Source: Amblyomma americanum
Lineage: Eukaryota; Arthropoda; Arachnida; Ixodida; Ixodidae
Assembly: GCF_052857255.1 (NCBI RefSeq)
Contig: NC_135500.1
Coordinates: forward strand, 164,179,183-164,243,182
DNA length: 64,000 nt
Direction: 5' to 3'
Below the pieces are notes generated by a model. The model worked only from the letters and a program-made list of their open reading frames with translations, was not told where the DNA came from and ran no database searches. The position numbers were made by a program, and so were the translations under genes. Positions within the stretch are counted from its first letter, which is position 1; each line of letters begins with the position of its first letter. This document shows positions 23,190-34,407 of the stretch, piece after piece.

Positions 23190-24360
23190 CTGCTAAGAGA
23201 TATGAGAAAATCCAATTTGGCACGCTTTTTCAAGGCTGCAATGTGTGGCATGTCATGTCACGCCGCAACACCTGCGCGCCATAATGAACGGACGCAGAGC
23301 CGCCTGAAAAGGAACAGAGCGGCGGCCTCCAAGCCAGCCGGGCTGTTTATGGACGCCTCACACACTTATGCCTTTTGGCAGCCCTCCTCAACGTCTCAGC
23401 TCTTTTCTTACACTCTTGCACCAGCCTTTACAGAGACAGCAAAAAAAATACCACAGCAACAATATGCCGCGCCTTACCAAGTATGCAGACATTACCTAAA
23501 AGCCGATCCTCATACCGTCCCTGCTGTGGCACAATGTTTTACGACACGAACCATGTTTCTAGCGCGGCCGTGCGCACTAGCAGCGTGATCGCCCAGAGCG
23601 AAAAAGTCGTCGCCGCTGCTGCTCATCAATTTTAATCAGCGTAGCGTGACCAAACACGTCCACGGGCGGCAAAGAGCAGCCCCTGCAGTCGACGCCGCCG
23701 CGGGGCGCTGTGAGCGACGACAGAACGCGACAGAGCACCCCAGAATCGCGGCGCACACGGCGTCGTCAACATGTTTAACCCCGCTCTCATCTCGCGTGTT
23801 TCAACGACGCACGAAGGGCTCCTTTCAGTTTGCTCGTCGTGCTTTATCGCAGGACGCTGGAGAACGCTAGCGCGCGCGCGCACGACAGCACGCGCGCGAC
23901 GACTCCGAGCGCTGTTTGGGCCCCTCCCAAAAGGACCCCGAGAAAGAGATCTGTTGTCGCGCCTGTCTCGAGAGAGCAAACAGCGATGAATCGACCCGTA
24001 CAGCGCACTGCCTCTGCTCTCGCAGATTGCTCTCATTGTCGTCCGAATTTTTATTCTCTCTTTTCTTTCTTTTTGAAGCGCGCCCGCTTGGATGAAGCTC
24101 TTTCTTCCGCATTTGGGTGGCGGTGCGCGTTGAGCCCCTCTCTTGACGTCATCGAACCCTGCTCCTGCAGGCTTTTCTCGCCTGCATCCGGCCCGACTGG
24201 CCTGGGGCGCGATACGTGTCTCTACCAGCGGTAATGGCAATGTCGCGTGTCGGCGCCGAGTTCGTACACGGTGGAGTGCTGCTGACGCTACGCCTAAAAA
24301 GAAAATTTCGTTTCAATTTGCGCCCATAGGTGTGCAAGGCGGCTCGTCGAGTCAATAGGA
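23190..24360. promoter_or_regulatory. CpG-rich intronic island
   Basis: A sharply bounded stretch of high G+C with many CpG (for example GCGCGCGCGCACGACAGC around 23872 and CGCGCGCGACG at 23891) inside AT-rich intron. Open frames of up to about 200 codons run on both strands but show no recognisable domain and unusual Arg/Ala-rich composition, as expected by chance in CpG-rich DNA. An internal promoter or CpG island is possible; nothing proves it. Confidence 0.25.
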
Positions 24361-24709
24361 TAATGTGAGTGCTACGAGGCACCATCATCGATTTGCTTTT
24401 GGGCCCATATTGCGTTGTCGCACTCAGTCTCAGAAAAGCTGTCGTATATGCTGATAAATGCACAAAATACAGGGGAAAAAGAAAGTGTTTCATCAAGCCG
24501 AACAATACTAGTGCGCTGTTTCAATTAGGCGATGCAATGACACGGAATACTAAAAGAAAAAAAGAATAAGGAGGAAGAGGCGGCATAGAAGAGGAGATAG
24601 GGATGGGGAGCTGTTGCGTCTTTTTCGAAGTTTTGGCAATACACGGGCAGGAGCAAAGGCGGCGTGTTGCGACTGACGCGCCGGGGTGGCAAGCACGAAT
24701 CAGACAAAA

Positions 24710-24812
24710 TGCATGGATGGATAGATGGATGGATACGGCTGAACTCGTTAAATCGGGTGGTGGCTCAAGCCACCTAGCCATGACTTATGAAATGACTTTA
24801 TTCAAAAAATCA
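24710..24812 (-). repeat. retroposon 3' end with CATC-repeat tail
   Basis: On the minus strand a block GGTGGCTTGAGCCACCACCC is followed by GATTTAACGAGTTCAGCCG and a tail of TATCCATCCATCTATCCATC. This resembles the 3' end of a LINE or SINE with a short tandem tail. At its other side the inverted pair GACTTTATTCAAAA/TTTTGAATAAAG marks the junction with the Penelope-like element. Confidence 0.4.
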
Positions 24813-24889
24813 TTTTGAATAAAGACTTTATTCAAAACACCATTCGACGTCAAAAACACAACATTCGTCAAGAAATCAACGCACAAAGA

Positions 24890-25419
24890 CCAACGCCACC
24901 ACCAAAATATGTCACATTACCTTATGCCGGAAGCGTCAGCGAAACCATCGCCCGAATCCTGAAAAAATCGGGTATCCAGGTTTCGCACAAGCCCACAAGC
25001 ACTGTTGCCCTTTCCCTACCTGTTCCGAAAGACCGGCCGCCGAGAGAAAGAGCCGAAGGCATTGTCTACAAAATTCCATGCGCCGACTGCGAGGCAAGGT
25101 ACAACGGCGCAACCAAAAATTTCAAAGAAAGAATTCGGCAACATAAAAAACGACGTCCGCAAATTCGCAAGAGAGCGCAATTTAGTAGCCGAACATTCCG
25201 AGGACTCCGACCATAGAATCAACTTTGAAGAAACCCGCATCCTCGGAACCGAAACAAATTACCACAAAAGGCTCCTTCTGGAATCCTGGCATATCCAAAC
25301 CACCCCGAACAATATCAACCGCACAAAAGGAAACCTGCCCCCAGTATATGCCCAGGGACTTCGCTCTTCAACTCAACGAAAAAAAAGTCGCCATTCACCA
25401 CCTCCCTGCAGTGCGCCAG
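24890..25419 (+). pseudogene. Penelope-like GIY-YIG endonuclease remnant
   Basis: The first part reads YVTLPYAGSVSETIARILKK (about 24908-24967), the usual linker before the nuclease, then EGIVYKIPCADCEARY with the GIY-like core and paired cysteines. The YIG triad is altered to YNG (25101-25109), and the usual G-E-T after it is G-A-T. After IRQHK the frame changes by one base at an A6 run (25145-25150); in the new frame NDVRKFARERN, AEHSEDSDHRI, FEETRILGTE and LLLESWHIQT follow, the conserved C-terminal part of these nucleases (E and H-rich). The element is therefore inactive as it stands. The A-run could also be a sequencing slip. Confidence 0.8.
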
Positions 25420-25540
25420 CGTGACTAACAGCCTAAACCTCCTCCCCCTCCTCCGCGCCTTTCGCGTCACAACTGTCTTTCCTTTGACCCCCCCCTCCCC
25501 TCTATACTTAAAAGACGCTAGCTACTGCCCTCAGTCACCC

Positions 25541-25578
25541 CTGATGAAGGAGCCGAGTCGGCTTCGAAACGTTGGGTT
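25541..25578 (+). ncRNA. hammerhead-ribozyme-like motif of the Penelope-like element
   Basis: CTGATGA (25541-25547) is followed by stem II GGAGCC (25549-25554), loop GAGTC and GGCTTC (25560-25565), then GAAAC (25566-25570) and GTTGG-GT. This is the conserved hammerhead core (CUGANGA, stem II, GAAA), and Penelope-like elements are known to carry such ribozymes. Stem II forms six pairs including one G-T. A convincing stem I next to the core was not found, so this copy may be degenerate or depend on a dimer. Confidence 0.5.
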
Positions 25579-25703
25579 AAAGTTAAAATTTTTGGTTGGA
25601 GATGTGCAGTTCATTATAGAAAGGATTTGCATGGATTCCCGACTAGCTTTTAGCTAGGGATCCAGATGTTGCTTCAAACATGCTTTTTATAAATGTTCAG
25701 AAA

Positions 25704-25755
25704 TAAAATTGAATTGAATTGAATTCAGTTCAAACTTTATTGTAACTTGATCTAA
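25704..25755 (-). repeat. retroposon 3' end with TCAAT-repeat tail
   Basis: The minus strand reads CAATAAAGTTTGAACTGAAT and then an (ATTCA)n array (plus-strand ATTGAATTGAATTGAATT around 25708-25726). A polyadenylation signal followed by a short tandem repeat is the same arrangement as at 22285. Confidence 0.4.
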
Positions 25756-26569
25756 CAAAGTGGTTATGGCAACCAGCAGACTGCAGCCTATTGAGCCCAC
25801 AGATCTCCTGCATCCCAATAGTGGTTGGTCTAGACATCTGTCAGATGCCTAGAAGTACGCCTGTGCTATGAGCAATAAAATCTTCTAGCTAGTTTCAGTT
25901 CCACTTCATGTGCGCGAAAGCTGTGTATGTATAAAGCACGTGCGTTGTTGCTGTCACTTTCACAGTTTTGTTTGTTATACTGTTATTTTGCCTCTTGGCA
26001 TTTGTCATCTTTGTGGTTTTACGACCGTTCCCCGTCTCCGTCTCCGCCCCTCTCCTGCCCTCTCAGATCGTTATTTAGCGTCACGGAAGCCTTCTTCATG
26101 TTTTGGGGTGACATCCGGTTGCAATGTTGAACGTGAATTGTAGCATAATTTCTCTTGTGAGACAAAATAGAATAAAAAGAAAGCTTGTCTTTAAAATAAT
26201 AAACTACAGACTTGTGGTCTAGCCGAATGATGATTGGATTGAAATGAGCTGACGAAAAAAATTCGTTCAAACTTTTACTGAATAATGACTGAATGAACTG
26301 TACAGTTTTTTATTGATAATTTCACTTTCGGTTTTTATTTGCATACACTGTAGCTAAGGTCTTTCCTCTCTCTTCGCTCATAGGACATACTGCGTTTATA
26401 TACACTCGACATAACGCTGAAGTTGGCTTCGCCACACTAGAACGTGTGATTTGCGCAAATCTGGCGGATCCCAGTTTATGTTAGAATAAAATATTTAGTT
26501 TCCTACCGCATGACGTTCTATACTGTAGAACAGAAAAAAGAATGCCAGTGTGCAAGTTTAGACGCAAAA

Positions 26570-27400
26570 GCTTTAAGCAGAATTGGTAGTCTCACAAACT
26601 GGCTTGAACGCCTCTCAAATATCACAGCAAGCGCACCGCTCGAGTTTCCTTTTACGCTTTCACTCGAGAGACCCGAATAATGAAACACCCCGTTTTCAAC
26701 CTCTGGGCTTCTTTTTTTTCGTTTATCTTGAAGAAACGTCAGCGACTGCCTTGATGAAGTCCGCGGTGATACAAATGTTTTCTTCGAGGCCTCGTCTCTT
26801 GGGACAAGGAGAAACTTTCAAGCATGGGCGGCAGCGCCGAGTCAAACGAAAGAAAGCGAATATACATTGAAAGCGCGAAACCTCACGAGCCGCCATTAAA
26901 TGCTGCCGACAACCCGTCTCTAGGGTCCCTCCACGGCGTCGTTTCGTCTTTCCTCGATTCGCCTCTCCACAGCTTCTCCCACGTCCTCCTTGCTTTTTAT
27001 TTTTTATTCACAGTGCTCGGACCATTCCACATTCTGGGGTCACCCATTCGGCCTTCAAATAACACGTACGGCGACCTCGTGTTCATGGCCGTACATACGG
27101 TCAAAAACGACGCGGAGATCTACTTTTGGTCCGATGATGACCGGTGCTGGAACCGTGAGGACTTTTGGTTCGAGCACGGTGTTCTTCTCTGGGTGTGCAC
27201 GCACTCGAAAGGGGCAGAGAAGGCCCGGAAAGAGACGACCTCTTCGGTCCTTATCTCTTTTACGCGACGAGTCGTCCCTTCGTTTCGCCGAAGGCCTGGA
27301 AAATTGGTTCGCCAGAGAGCCGTAGCCGGACCACTTCCCTAATGGTCTCTCCGGGACCTTTCTTCCCCAAAGACTCCTCCTGCTTCCCCTAAACTTCTTT
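26570..27400. other. moderately GC-rich intronic stretch
   Basis: Mixed composition with open frames on the plus strand of up to 172 codons. They have no recognisable domain and no convincing exon borders. Nothing is assigned. Confidence 0.3.
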
Positions 27401-28379
27401 TTGTTTTGTTTTATTAACCATAACCCTGGCAGGAGAGCTAGGCTACGCTTTATCCACTTCGTATTTCACAGCTGTGTTTCTTCAAGGGCGAAAAGAGCTC
27501 TGAATTTCGAGCTTTGCGTTTCGGTCTTTCCTGGCGTTAATGTGAGCAGCAGTGGGTCTGTGTTTTCTAGAGTATGCAAGTTGAATGTAGATTCTGTTGT
27601 GTGGCTTTTTGTGATCTGTTTTCTAGGGCGGGTATCGGGAGAACGGGTGAAGGGGGAGGATAGGGGTACTGTCTTTACAACTTTCTTCCTCTACTCCGTT
27701 TTTAAAGACGTTCTCTGAATATATTAGTGCTCACAAGCAGAGCAATGGAAAGCTCGATTTAAGCCGGAAGTAACAGCCAAACGTATCGGACAATACTGTT
27801 CAGCCAATCAGTCCTGCACTGCTTTCTTTGTTCAGTCCTATTGTTTCCCTGTCGAACAAATAAAAATTATTTTGCCCAGTGTCTTTTATTTTGAGGAGAA
27901 AAGACTCTTTCTGGTTGGCTCCTGGAAATCTCATAGTAATGCGACGCTTTAGGCGAGTTACAATGCAACATAAAAAAGGAGAGGTTAGGTACAGAAAGGA
28001 ACACATGCGCTGCCTAGCGCGTGTGTTTGTCCTGTCCTTCTGGTGCGCATGTCTTCTGTTCGGCAATAATTTGGAAATCAGACTGTTCACAAAGACCGGT
28101 TTGAACCTTTGCAGGCGTTTAAATCTGGCAGCCAGTGCAGACTTCAACATTGGTAAATAAAATTGGCAGTGGCTTAGCTTGACTAACCCTGGAATTGAGC
28201 GAAAAGCAAGCACGCTTGCTAAGCGTCTGAGTCTCGTTCATGCCAGCTCCTCTACACGCTCGCGACAGCCGTTCAATATATACCCGCACGATCACTTGGC
28301 TATGACGTGGTATCACATGGTCTCAGGACACCCCCATGGATGTCATCACATGGCTTCACATCACCCCGTCGGATGTTCT

Positions 28380-28560
28380 TAAGGTCCACGGTCAACCCAA
28401 TGGGAACCCAATGTCAAAGATAAAAGGTCAACTAAAAGTCATGGGTCAAGGTCAGGAGTCAAGGGTTTTAGGCACCATAGCTGTACCATATATGGTCCTA
28501 CGTGGCTATCCTTGATTGGACTCAAGGTCGTTCAAGGTCGTTGTGGTGCCTACCCGAAGA
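28380..28560. promoter_or_regulatory. cluster of nuclear-receptor-like half-sites
   Basis: Repeated (A)GGTCA-type hexamers run from 28380 to 28460. TCAAGGTCA occurs at 28446-28454, and TCAAGGTCG occurs twice in tandem at 28522-28530 and 28532-28540. These match the extended half-site YCAAGGYCR of FTZ-F1/NR5A and ERR-type receptors. TAGGCACCA at 28469-28477 is inverted at 28544-28552, bracketing two of the three sites. Whether they are bound is inference. Confidence 0.3.
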
Positions 28561-28564
28561 CTCT

Positions 28565-28607
28565 TTACCTAGCGTAGTGAAGCTCTTCGCTTCACTACGC
28601 TAGGTAA
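28565..28607. repeat. perfect 19-bp hairpin
   Basis: TTACCTAGCGTAGTGAAGC at 28565-28583 is perfectly inverted at 28589-28607 with loop TCTTC. It lies directly after the GGTCA cluster and could be a foldback end or a structured RNA hairpin. No target site or family was recognised. Confidence 0.6.
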
Positions 28608-29725
28608 CTTAATGGCGAGTTTTGCATTGGCACGCCGAGGCACGCTCGAAAGCCGCCAGGTGAGGCCGAAGAGGCGGGAAGCGAGCATGCGCACCTGCCT
28701 ATCAGTAGCTCAGATTCCGCTCGTTTATCGAGGCATTGTGACATATAACTTAAGCAGTTTGAAAGTCAAGAAGTCAGGAAACTGCGGTCAGTTATCGATA
28801 TGCGAAGGGCAGATTTGGGAGCCTTTCTTTATCGGCCAGTTATATACGCTAGGAAAACGAGTAATTATGTGTGGAACAAACTTAGGAGAACGACTAATTA
28901 TGTGTGGAACAAACTCTTATTTACCGCCTAACCATGCTCAAGTGCTCTTATGTAACGGAGGCATCGAGGCGTTCAGTATAATGTAGCATGTGCTAAAATT
29001 ATGTCAATTTGAAGGTGCACCCGGTGGCAGCAATCATGTCGCATCGCGTAAAAACAAGATTGATAAGTACTTATCATGTATTCAGTACATCCGCATATAT
29101 GTTGCTACTACTCAAAAGCAGTTAATACCAATGACTAATGTAATATATTTATGTTTTCACTAACGTTAAATGCATGCATTCAAAGTTGACGACTACAAGG
29201 CAAGCTTCCAAAACCTGGCTGCCTATTTCCTAAATGTAAGCAAACGTATTTGGAAACCTGTACGCACGACCATTATAAGAGTTTAAAAACTTGTATACTT
29301 CACTTGTTCGCAGATAGCTTCAGATATAAAGAAACACAACGCTGCTACTTAATTCCTATACTGTAGTTAAAGTGATACGGCGTTTATTCCGAAAGAAGCT
29401 GACAAGAACGTGTTTCCCTCTTGCGAGAAAAGAAAACTAATTAGTGAAAAATAATTCGCACATTTTTTGCCTTGAAGAGTATTTTGTGCAACAAGAAACG
29501 TTGGCGCCCGGTTCAATTTGCTGTTTGTGCACAGAAGGCAAACTTTTTTAATGAACCGCGAATGAAAGAGCCTTCTAAATGAGGAGCCCGAATGGCAGCA
29601 CGACCGAGGGGGCCTATTTTGCTTTACCGTATTGCAATGCTTCTTTAAAAGATATTAAATGCAAAACGACAAAACAAACACGTATTAAAACTTCATGAAA
29701 GTCTGCAATCGTATTACTCCTTACA

Positions 29726-29738
29726 CCCCCCCCCCCCC
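29726..29738 (+). repeat. poly-C run (13)
   Basis: Uninterrupted C run followed by CT-rich sequence. Confidence 0.85.
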
Positions 29739-30299
29739 TCCCGCCCGCTTTTGTAGCAACGCTCACAGTGCTAATAGTACTAATAACGAATTTTCAAAAG
29801 CAGGCAGAGATAACGGTCCTAAGAAGTTCAGTGAAAACATAACCAACGGAACACTTTGAACTTTAGGAACTAGAAAACTGTTGGATTAAGAAAAAAATAC
29901 TCTGTTAAATAAAACGTTTTGCCCCAAGAGATAGATATCCTGTGATCATTCTTTAGATATAGATCGCGCTCAGTTTCGTAACGTCGAAATAAAGTGAACA
30001 GCGCACTGAGCTTTCAGTTCTCTTCCTTTCTGTCTGTCTATTTCTTGTACACAGAGATAAAAAAAAACCTTGCGGTGTGGTCGAGATTTCGTGATCATTG
30101 ATTCATTTCATCCGGCGCTGACCAGGCGCGGGCAAGTCAACCCTCCGCTAGCCGTTTCCAACTTCTTCCCTAACGATCTCCATCTCCTCTTTAAGCCGAT
30201 ATCTTGAAGCTTCTTCACTTTGGGAGACTCAGCACAGCCCGCGAATATATATTTATATATAAATTACTTCTTTCTTTCCGCGCGAAGTCAGCCCCCAAT

Positions 30300-31300
30300 G
30301 AGCAAGAGGATCCGCGGCCATCTCTCGCTCTTTTGTGACGGACAACAGACTGAGTGAGTATCGCGAATCGATATAAAAGGAAACAGCGAACAGCAGACCG
30401 TGGCTGGGGAGCCTGAGCTGCGCTAAGACACTACTCCGACCGCGCCAACGGGAAGAAGCATTAAAAAGTGCTCAGGTCCAGCCAAGCCCTTCAAGTGCGC
30501 GCGCTTCGCAGCCGCTAATGCAGCGGCGGCCATGCCGCGGTTCTCGGAACAAATTATCGGCGAATCCGGTGGAAGCCATTCTTCTTTCATTCTTTCTATC
30601 TGTCCGCCACGATCTCCGCATGCATGCGGAGAGTACGAAGATTCGGGAGCTCTTTCTTTCGCGCTCGCACGTTCTCAGTCTCTGACTGCATTTCCCTCGC
30701 TCCATGTTTTTTTGGGGCTTTGTCTTCCTACGGCTTTCAGAAGCACCTCGACTCCTGCTGAGTCTGCGGAAGGAACGCTGTACCAAAGAGGCAACGATGC
30801 GACGTTGGCGCTTTTCAGAGAAGTGCCCTTCTCTGAAAGCCTCTCGCTCCCTTTTCCTTTCTCGCCATCTTCTCTTCTTTTACTTTCTCCTCACAACTTC
30901 CCGACGGCTCTTCATTTCTGTGCGCCCATTTGGCTCCCGCGTATGTCGTGGTCTTCCTGACCTCGCGCGCTTACGCTGCGATCTGGCTTCTGGTCCTGAC
31001 GAGCGTTTAATTACTCAACATTTTCATCACGCTGCTCTCGTACTCCTCGCCTGTTCTCCTGAGTAGTGTGCGCCTTCAAGTCCCGAGGAGCAAGTTTGTG
31101 GCGCTCGGAGGTCCTGACTCGAAATTGAGTGGATGTGATTAAAGAAACGACCGACGTCATCTCGCCCGCTGTCCTTTTGTGGTTTCCGTAGTGAGCGAAG
31201 TGTGCAATGCGCCGGCGCAGAGGAGTGTACGGGTGCCCCGTACACGCTGCTGATTGGGAGCGACGAGGCCATGAGCTTATGGTTCTTTTTTTTTAGGCCG
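30300..31300 (+). promoter_or_regulatory. GC-rich island with TATA-like box
   Basis: TATAAAAG at 30372-30379 lies just upstream of a GC- and CT-rich stretch. An open frame of 142 codons starts at 30532 with no recognisable domain (Ser/Pro/Leu-rich). An 11-bp hairpin, TTTCAGAGAAG and its complement around 30816-30841, lies inside it. A cryptic or alternative promoter is possible. No transcript evidence exists here and the frame is not called as a gene. Confidence 0.2.
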
Positions 31301-32094
31301 GGGACATAATTGTAATGTGATTAGGCGCTTTAGATTAACCCCAACAGCTTCTGCTTTCTGGAAAAGAAACTTACGTCATAAGCGCTTTTTAATCGTTATA
31401 AAAGTGCACAGCGCCTACGCTCAGAGCGCCGTTACGGCTGCTGTTATGTAAGCAGGAAGGCTTTGACGTCACTTCTCTCTAATGCACATTCGGGGGCTTC
31501 AGTAATCAATTCCCATGTACAGGAAATTTTTGGAAACCAAAAAGAACAAATTCCCGTGATCGAGTTCATCCTAGTTTTTATGTTTAGTCTCTTGGGTGCC
31601 GTTGCATTCTGTTAAACGGCTAGATGATCTTTCAATCACAATTTCCGCCACCAAAAGGATATCCACGAACATAATTTTACAAGTAATATTCGAAAAAATA
31701 ATCGCTTAAAACCGTATTTTTGTGGCAAACTAGTTTGTGAACGATAGAAATACACGTCATCCAGGGCGCTGGATCGATCCTTCTGAGGTTGCGCCGTTAA
31801 GCGCTCTTCCCTCGCACAGTCTAGAGAGACAGAGTATGCATTGTTGTAGGCGGGGCATTTATGCGAGCCCCACTACATTATGAGCCAACTGCGAAGAGAA
31901 TATGCAGAAAACCTGAAGTGTAAAAAAATATTAAGGACCATTTAGCGTGGCTCGGCCAAATGTGAATTATGTGCGCTAGTAGCTCAGATTTCACTTCGGT
32001 TTCGCTTCTTTTCGCGGCTGTGTTTTAAGGTCAATCAGGCGTCAAAGATCGGCAAAATAGGCGAGTTGAGGTTTTAGTCCTAGAGCACTAAAAC

Positions 32095-32478
32095 TGGGAA
32101 GGGGGGGGGGGGGTAGAGTTAAGCGCCGTTCTAAGAATGTTACGCGATAGCGTTAATGTGTTAATGCCTATATATGCGAAATTGATTATTTTTATTTACA
32201 TTCAAAGATCCCTGGGAATCCTCATATCACTCCTGGCGCAGTGGTGCAAAGGTAGCGATGCCCCACTGCCCTGCAATAGCAGGTGCTACCGCCCATGGGG
32301 CTTGTGAGACTCAGGGGCGAACTCCTGCGACCAATCATTTACTCAACTGCCACCTGCTACGGTGGGCAGTTTGCTCACAATCAGGCTGGCAGGTCGCAAT
32401 GGAGTCACAAGGGTATGTGACCTAGGTTGCCCACCTCCCACCTAAGGAGGCCACCTAGGTTGTCCGCACAGATTGCTT
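32095..32478 (+). mobile_element. composite tRNA-like non-autonomous element
   Basis: Second copy of the family at 12918. It shows a GTTACGCGATAGCGTTAATG block, TATATATGCG, a CCTGGGAATCCTCAT lead and the tRNA-like CTGGCGCAGTGGTGCAAAGG at 32234-32253. It then has GGTGGGCAGTTTGCTCACAA, GGCAGGTCGCAATGGAGTCA and an AGGTTG-rich 3' side. A 13-G run (32101-32113) lies at its start. Confidence 0.6.
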
Positions 32479-33276
32479 CAAGGTCAAGCAGGCTTTAGTC
32501 AAAGATCGGCGAAATTGCTGACGGCGGGCTTATGTGCTAACATACTAACAGAAACGGAGGAGCACAGAAACATCAGCAGGACAAAAACACACACATGGAC
32601 ACCTCAAAATTCACAGAACACTAAAAAGACAGGTGGTTTGTCTCGTCAGGCAAAATATAGACCAAGACGCCAGGAATAGGCTGATAACGGGAGGCAAGCC
32701 TAATCTTAACCAATTTACAGATTAAAAACTGTAGGACAACACGAATTTCTTCTTTTTTTAGGGTAGTGTTGCAATAATGGCATTAATAAAAAACGCATAA
32801 AATGCACTTGACAACTCAGATACGTATTTTATTCAAGCTCATTTGCGACGCGTCTTGATACATGCCACCGTAGTACTAAGAGAGCTTCAGGTGCTTACGA
32901 GAAAAGTTTTTATACTCAGTTTTATAACTTTTGACAGACCACTAGCCTCAAGCAATCGCAAGACATTTTTGGGAGCTACAAGAAGAATAAAAACCTCAGA
33001 CCTTCAGACTCACTGGCGTCAACTACACACGCAACCAGTACTGTCTCCGCTCTGCGCACCTCTTCATAATGCAGGTGCGCTACGTTGTGATAGACGTGTC
33101 TTTACAGCTCCGCATATCGGGTAGGAATTAAGCCAGAATCAACGCTGTCTTTGTCTACGGCAAGAGAAAATCCCGCAAGCGGATAGGGCAACCACGGATG
33201 TGTTCACTGAAGGTGGAGTATAGGTGGCGGCACAGGCTCAGCTTAAGCGGCAAGCAGCAATAGCAGTTCATTCTAT

Positions 33277-33345
33277 AAACAGCGCACACAAGACAGGGAC
33301 GACGTAAGGAAACGGCAACATGAGCGCTGACTTACAACTGATATT
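33277..33345 (+). repeat. fragment resembling the foldback family lead block
   Basis: AAACAGCGCACACAAGACAG followed by GGACGACGTAAGGAAACGGC and GAGCGCTGAC. The GCGCA-ACAAGACAGGGACGA motif is shared with the foldback elements at 9040 and 13724, but no inverted arm is present. Confidence 0.3.
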
Positions 33346-34393
33346 TATCTACTTTAGCAATAACAGACAGGGATAAGCGGGCCTAGCGGACTTCGAACTT
33401 TAATGCTTTTGCATTCTTAGCATGAAATATAATTAAGTGTCCCCTAAAATTATTTTCCTATATTTTAAGTACATTGTTAAGCTTTCCATACCAGAATATT
33501 TCAAGTCTGCAGTGCAATCAGCTCGGCTGCAGAAGGTGAGTGGAGTTGCGCCGATGATTCGGGTACTGATGCCTGGTTATTTGTAAACCTCCACCTAGCG
33601 AAGTAGTATCTTCCTGAAAAATTACCGCCCGCATTGCTTCAAGACGGGCGCCAGAGTATCTAGGATGATTTAAGCCTCGAAAAATTAATTAGAGGGCTCA
33701 TATCTGTAGTGTAATGAGTGCTACGCAGGCGGTAATTACAGTTCTAGAAGTGGCTGAATGCTTGCAGTAGCATCTGTGCATTCATTTTCCAGAAGCGCTC
33801 GGGGCGTTCGCACAAGCCGGCCATGCATGAAGATTTAATTTATTTATTCATCAACACAACGACCGCTAAGGGGGCGTGCTAAACATCGGTAATAAACGCT
33901 CGGCGAAACAAAGGAGTTTGAGTGTAAAGGGCCTGGCACAAGGCCATGCACTGTATGAATGCTTGCATTCAGAATCGAACACCGGACAACCCTCCCAACT
34001 GACGCGCATTCCAGGAACACCTGCGATTTCTCTCACTCGCTAAACAATGCCAAGCAGCGAACAAACAGGAATGCTTCAAAACACATCAAGAAAGCTCGCC
34101 TGTGCACGCTTGGTGGAGTCGCAGCCAGAACTACGCGAAAGTTGCATCGCAAACATGCAAAAAAAGAAAAAAAGTAGTCAGGAGGAAAGGTGATAGAGAG
34201 AAGAAAGGCCTGAGAAGAGCAGGCGAGCTGTTACCGATCGGGAAACAAAGGGAACCTGAACACAAAGACCGGTAGGTGGGTAGGCTCTGACACGAGCGGG
34301 CCGAATTCAGGACGCAGGGCGCTCTCCCGGGCGGCTACGTTTCGCCGCACCTGATGAAAAGTGGCTGTCGCGAAAGGAATAACGTGTGAACCT

Positions 34394-34407
34394 CCCCCCC
34401 CCCCCCC
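34394..34407 (+). repeat. poly-C run (14)
   Basis: Uninterrupted C run in a CT-rich tract. The surrounding 34.2-34.65 kb is moderately GC-rich with nothing recognised. Confidence 0.85.

Larger units (their letters stand above)
24815..25665 (+). mobile_element. 5'-truncated Penelope-like element
   Basis: The block contains the C-terminal linker and GIY-YIG nuclease of a Penelope-like retroelement, then a CT-rich 3' region with a hammerhead-like motif at 25541-25578 and a downstream GTTGGGTTAAAG block. The reverse transcriptase half is absent, so the copy is 5'-truncated. It starts at a junction made of an inverted repeat of TTTATTCAAAA. Insertion within a Dscam intron fits ordinary retroelement accumulation. 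Confidence 0.75.

Noticed and set aside
23632..24240. 202-codon open frame on the minus strand, with 134 codons opposite
   Set aside because: Both frames are Arg/Ala/Ser-rich products of CpG-rich DNA with no recognisable domain.
30532..30960. 142-codon frame downstream of a TATA-like box as a gene
   Set aside because: Low-complexity Ser/Pro/Leu composition, an internal hairpin, and no domain or splice signals; kept only as a possible regulatory block.
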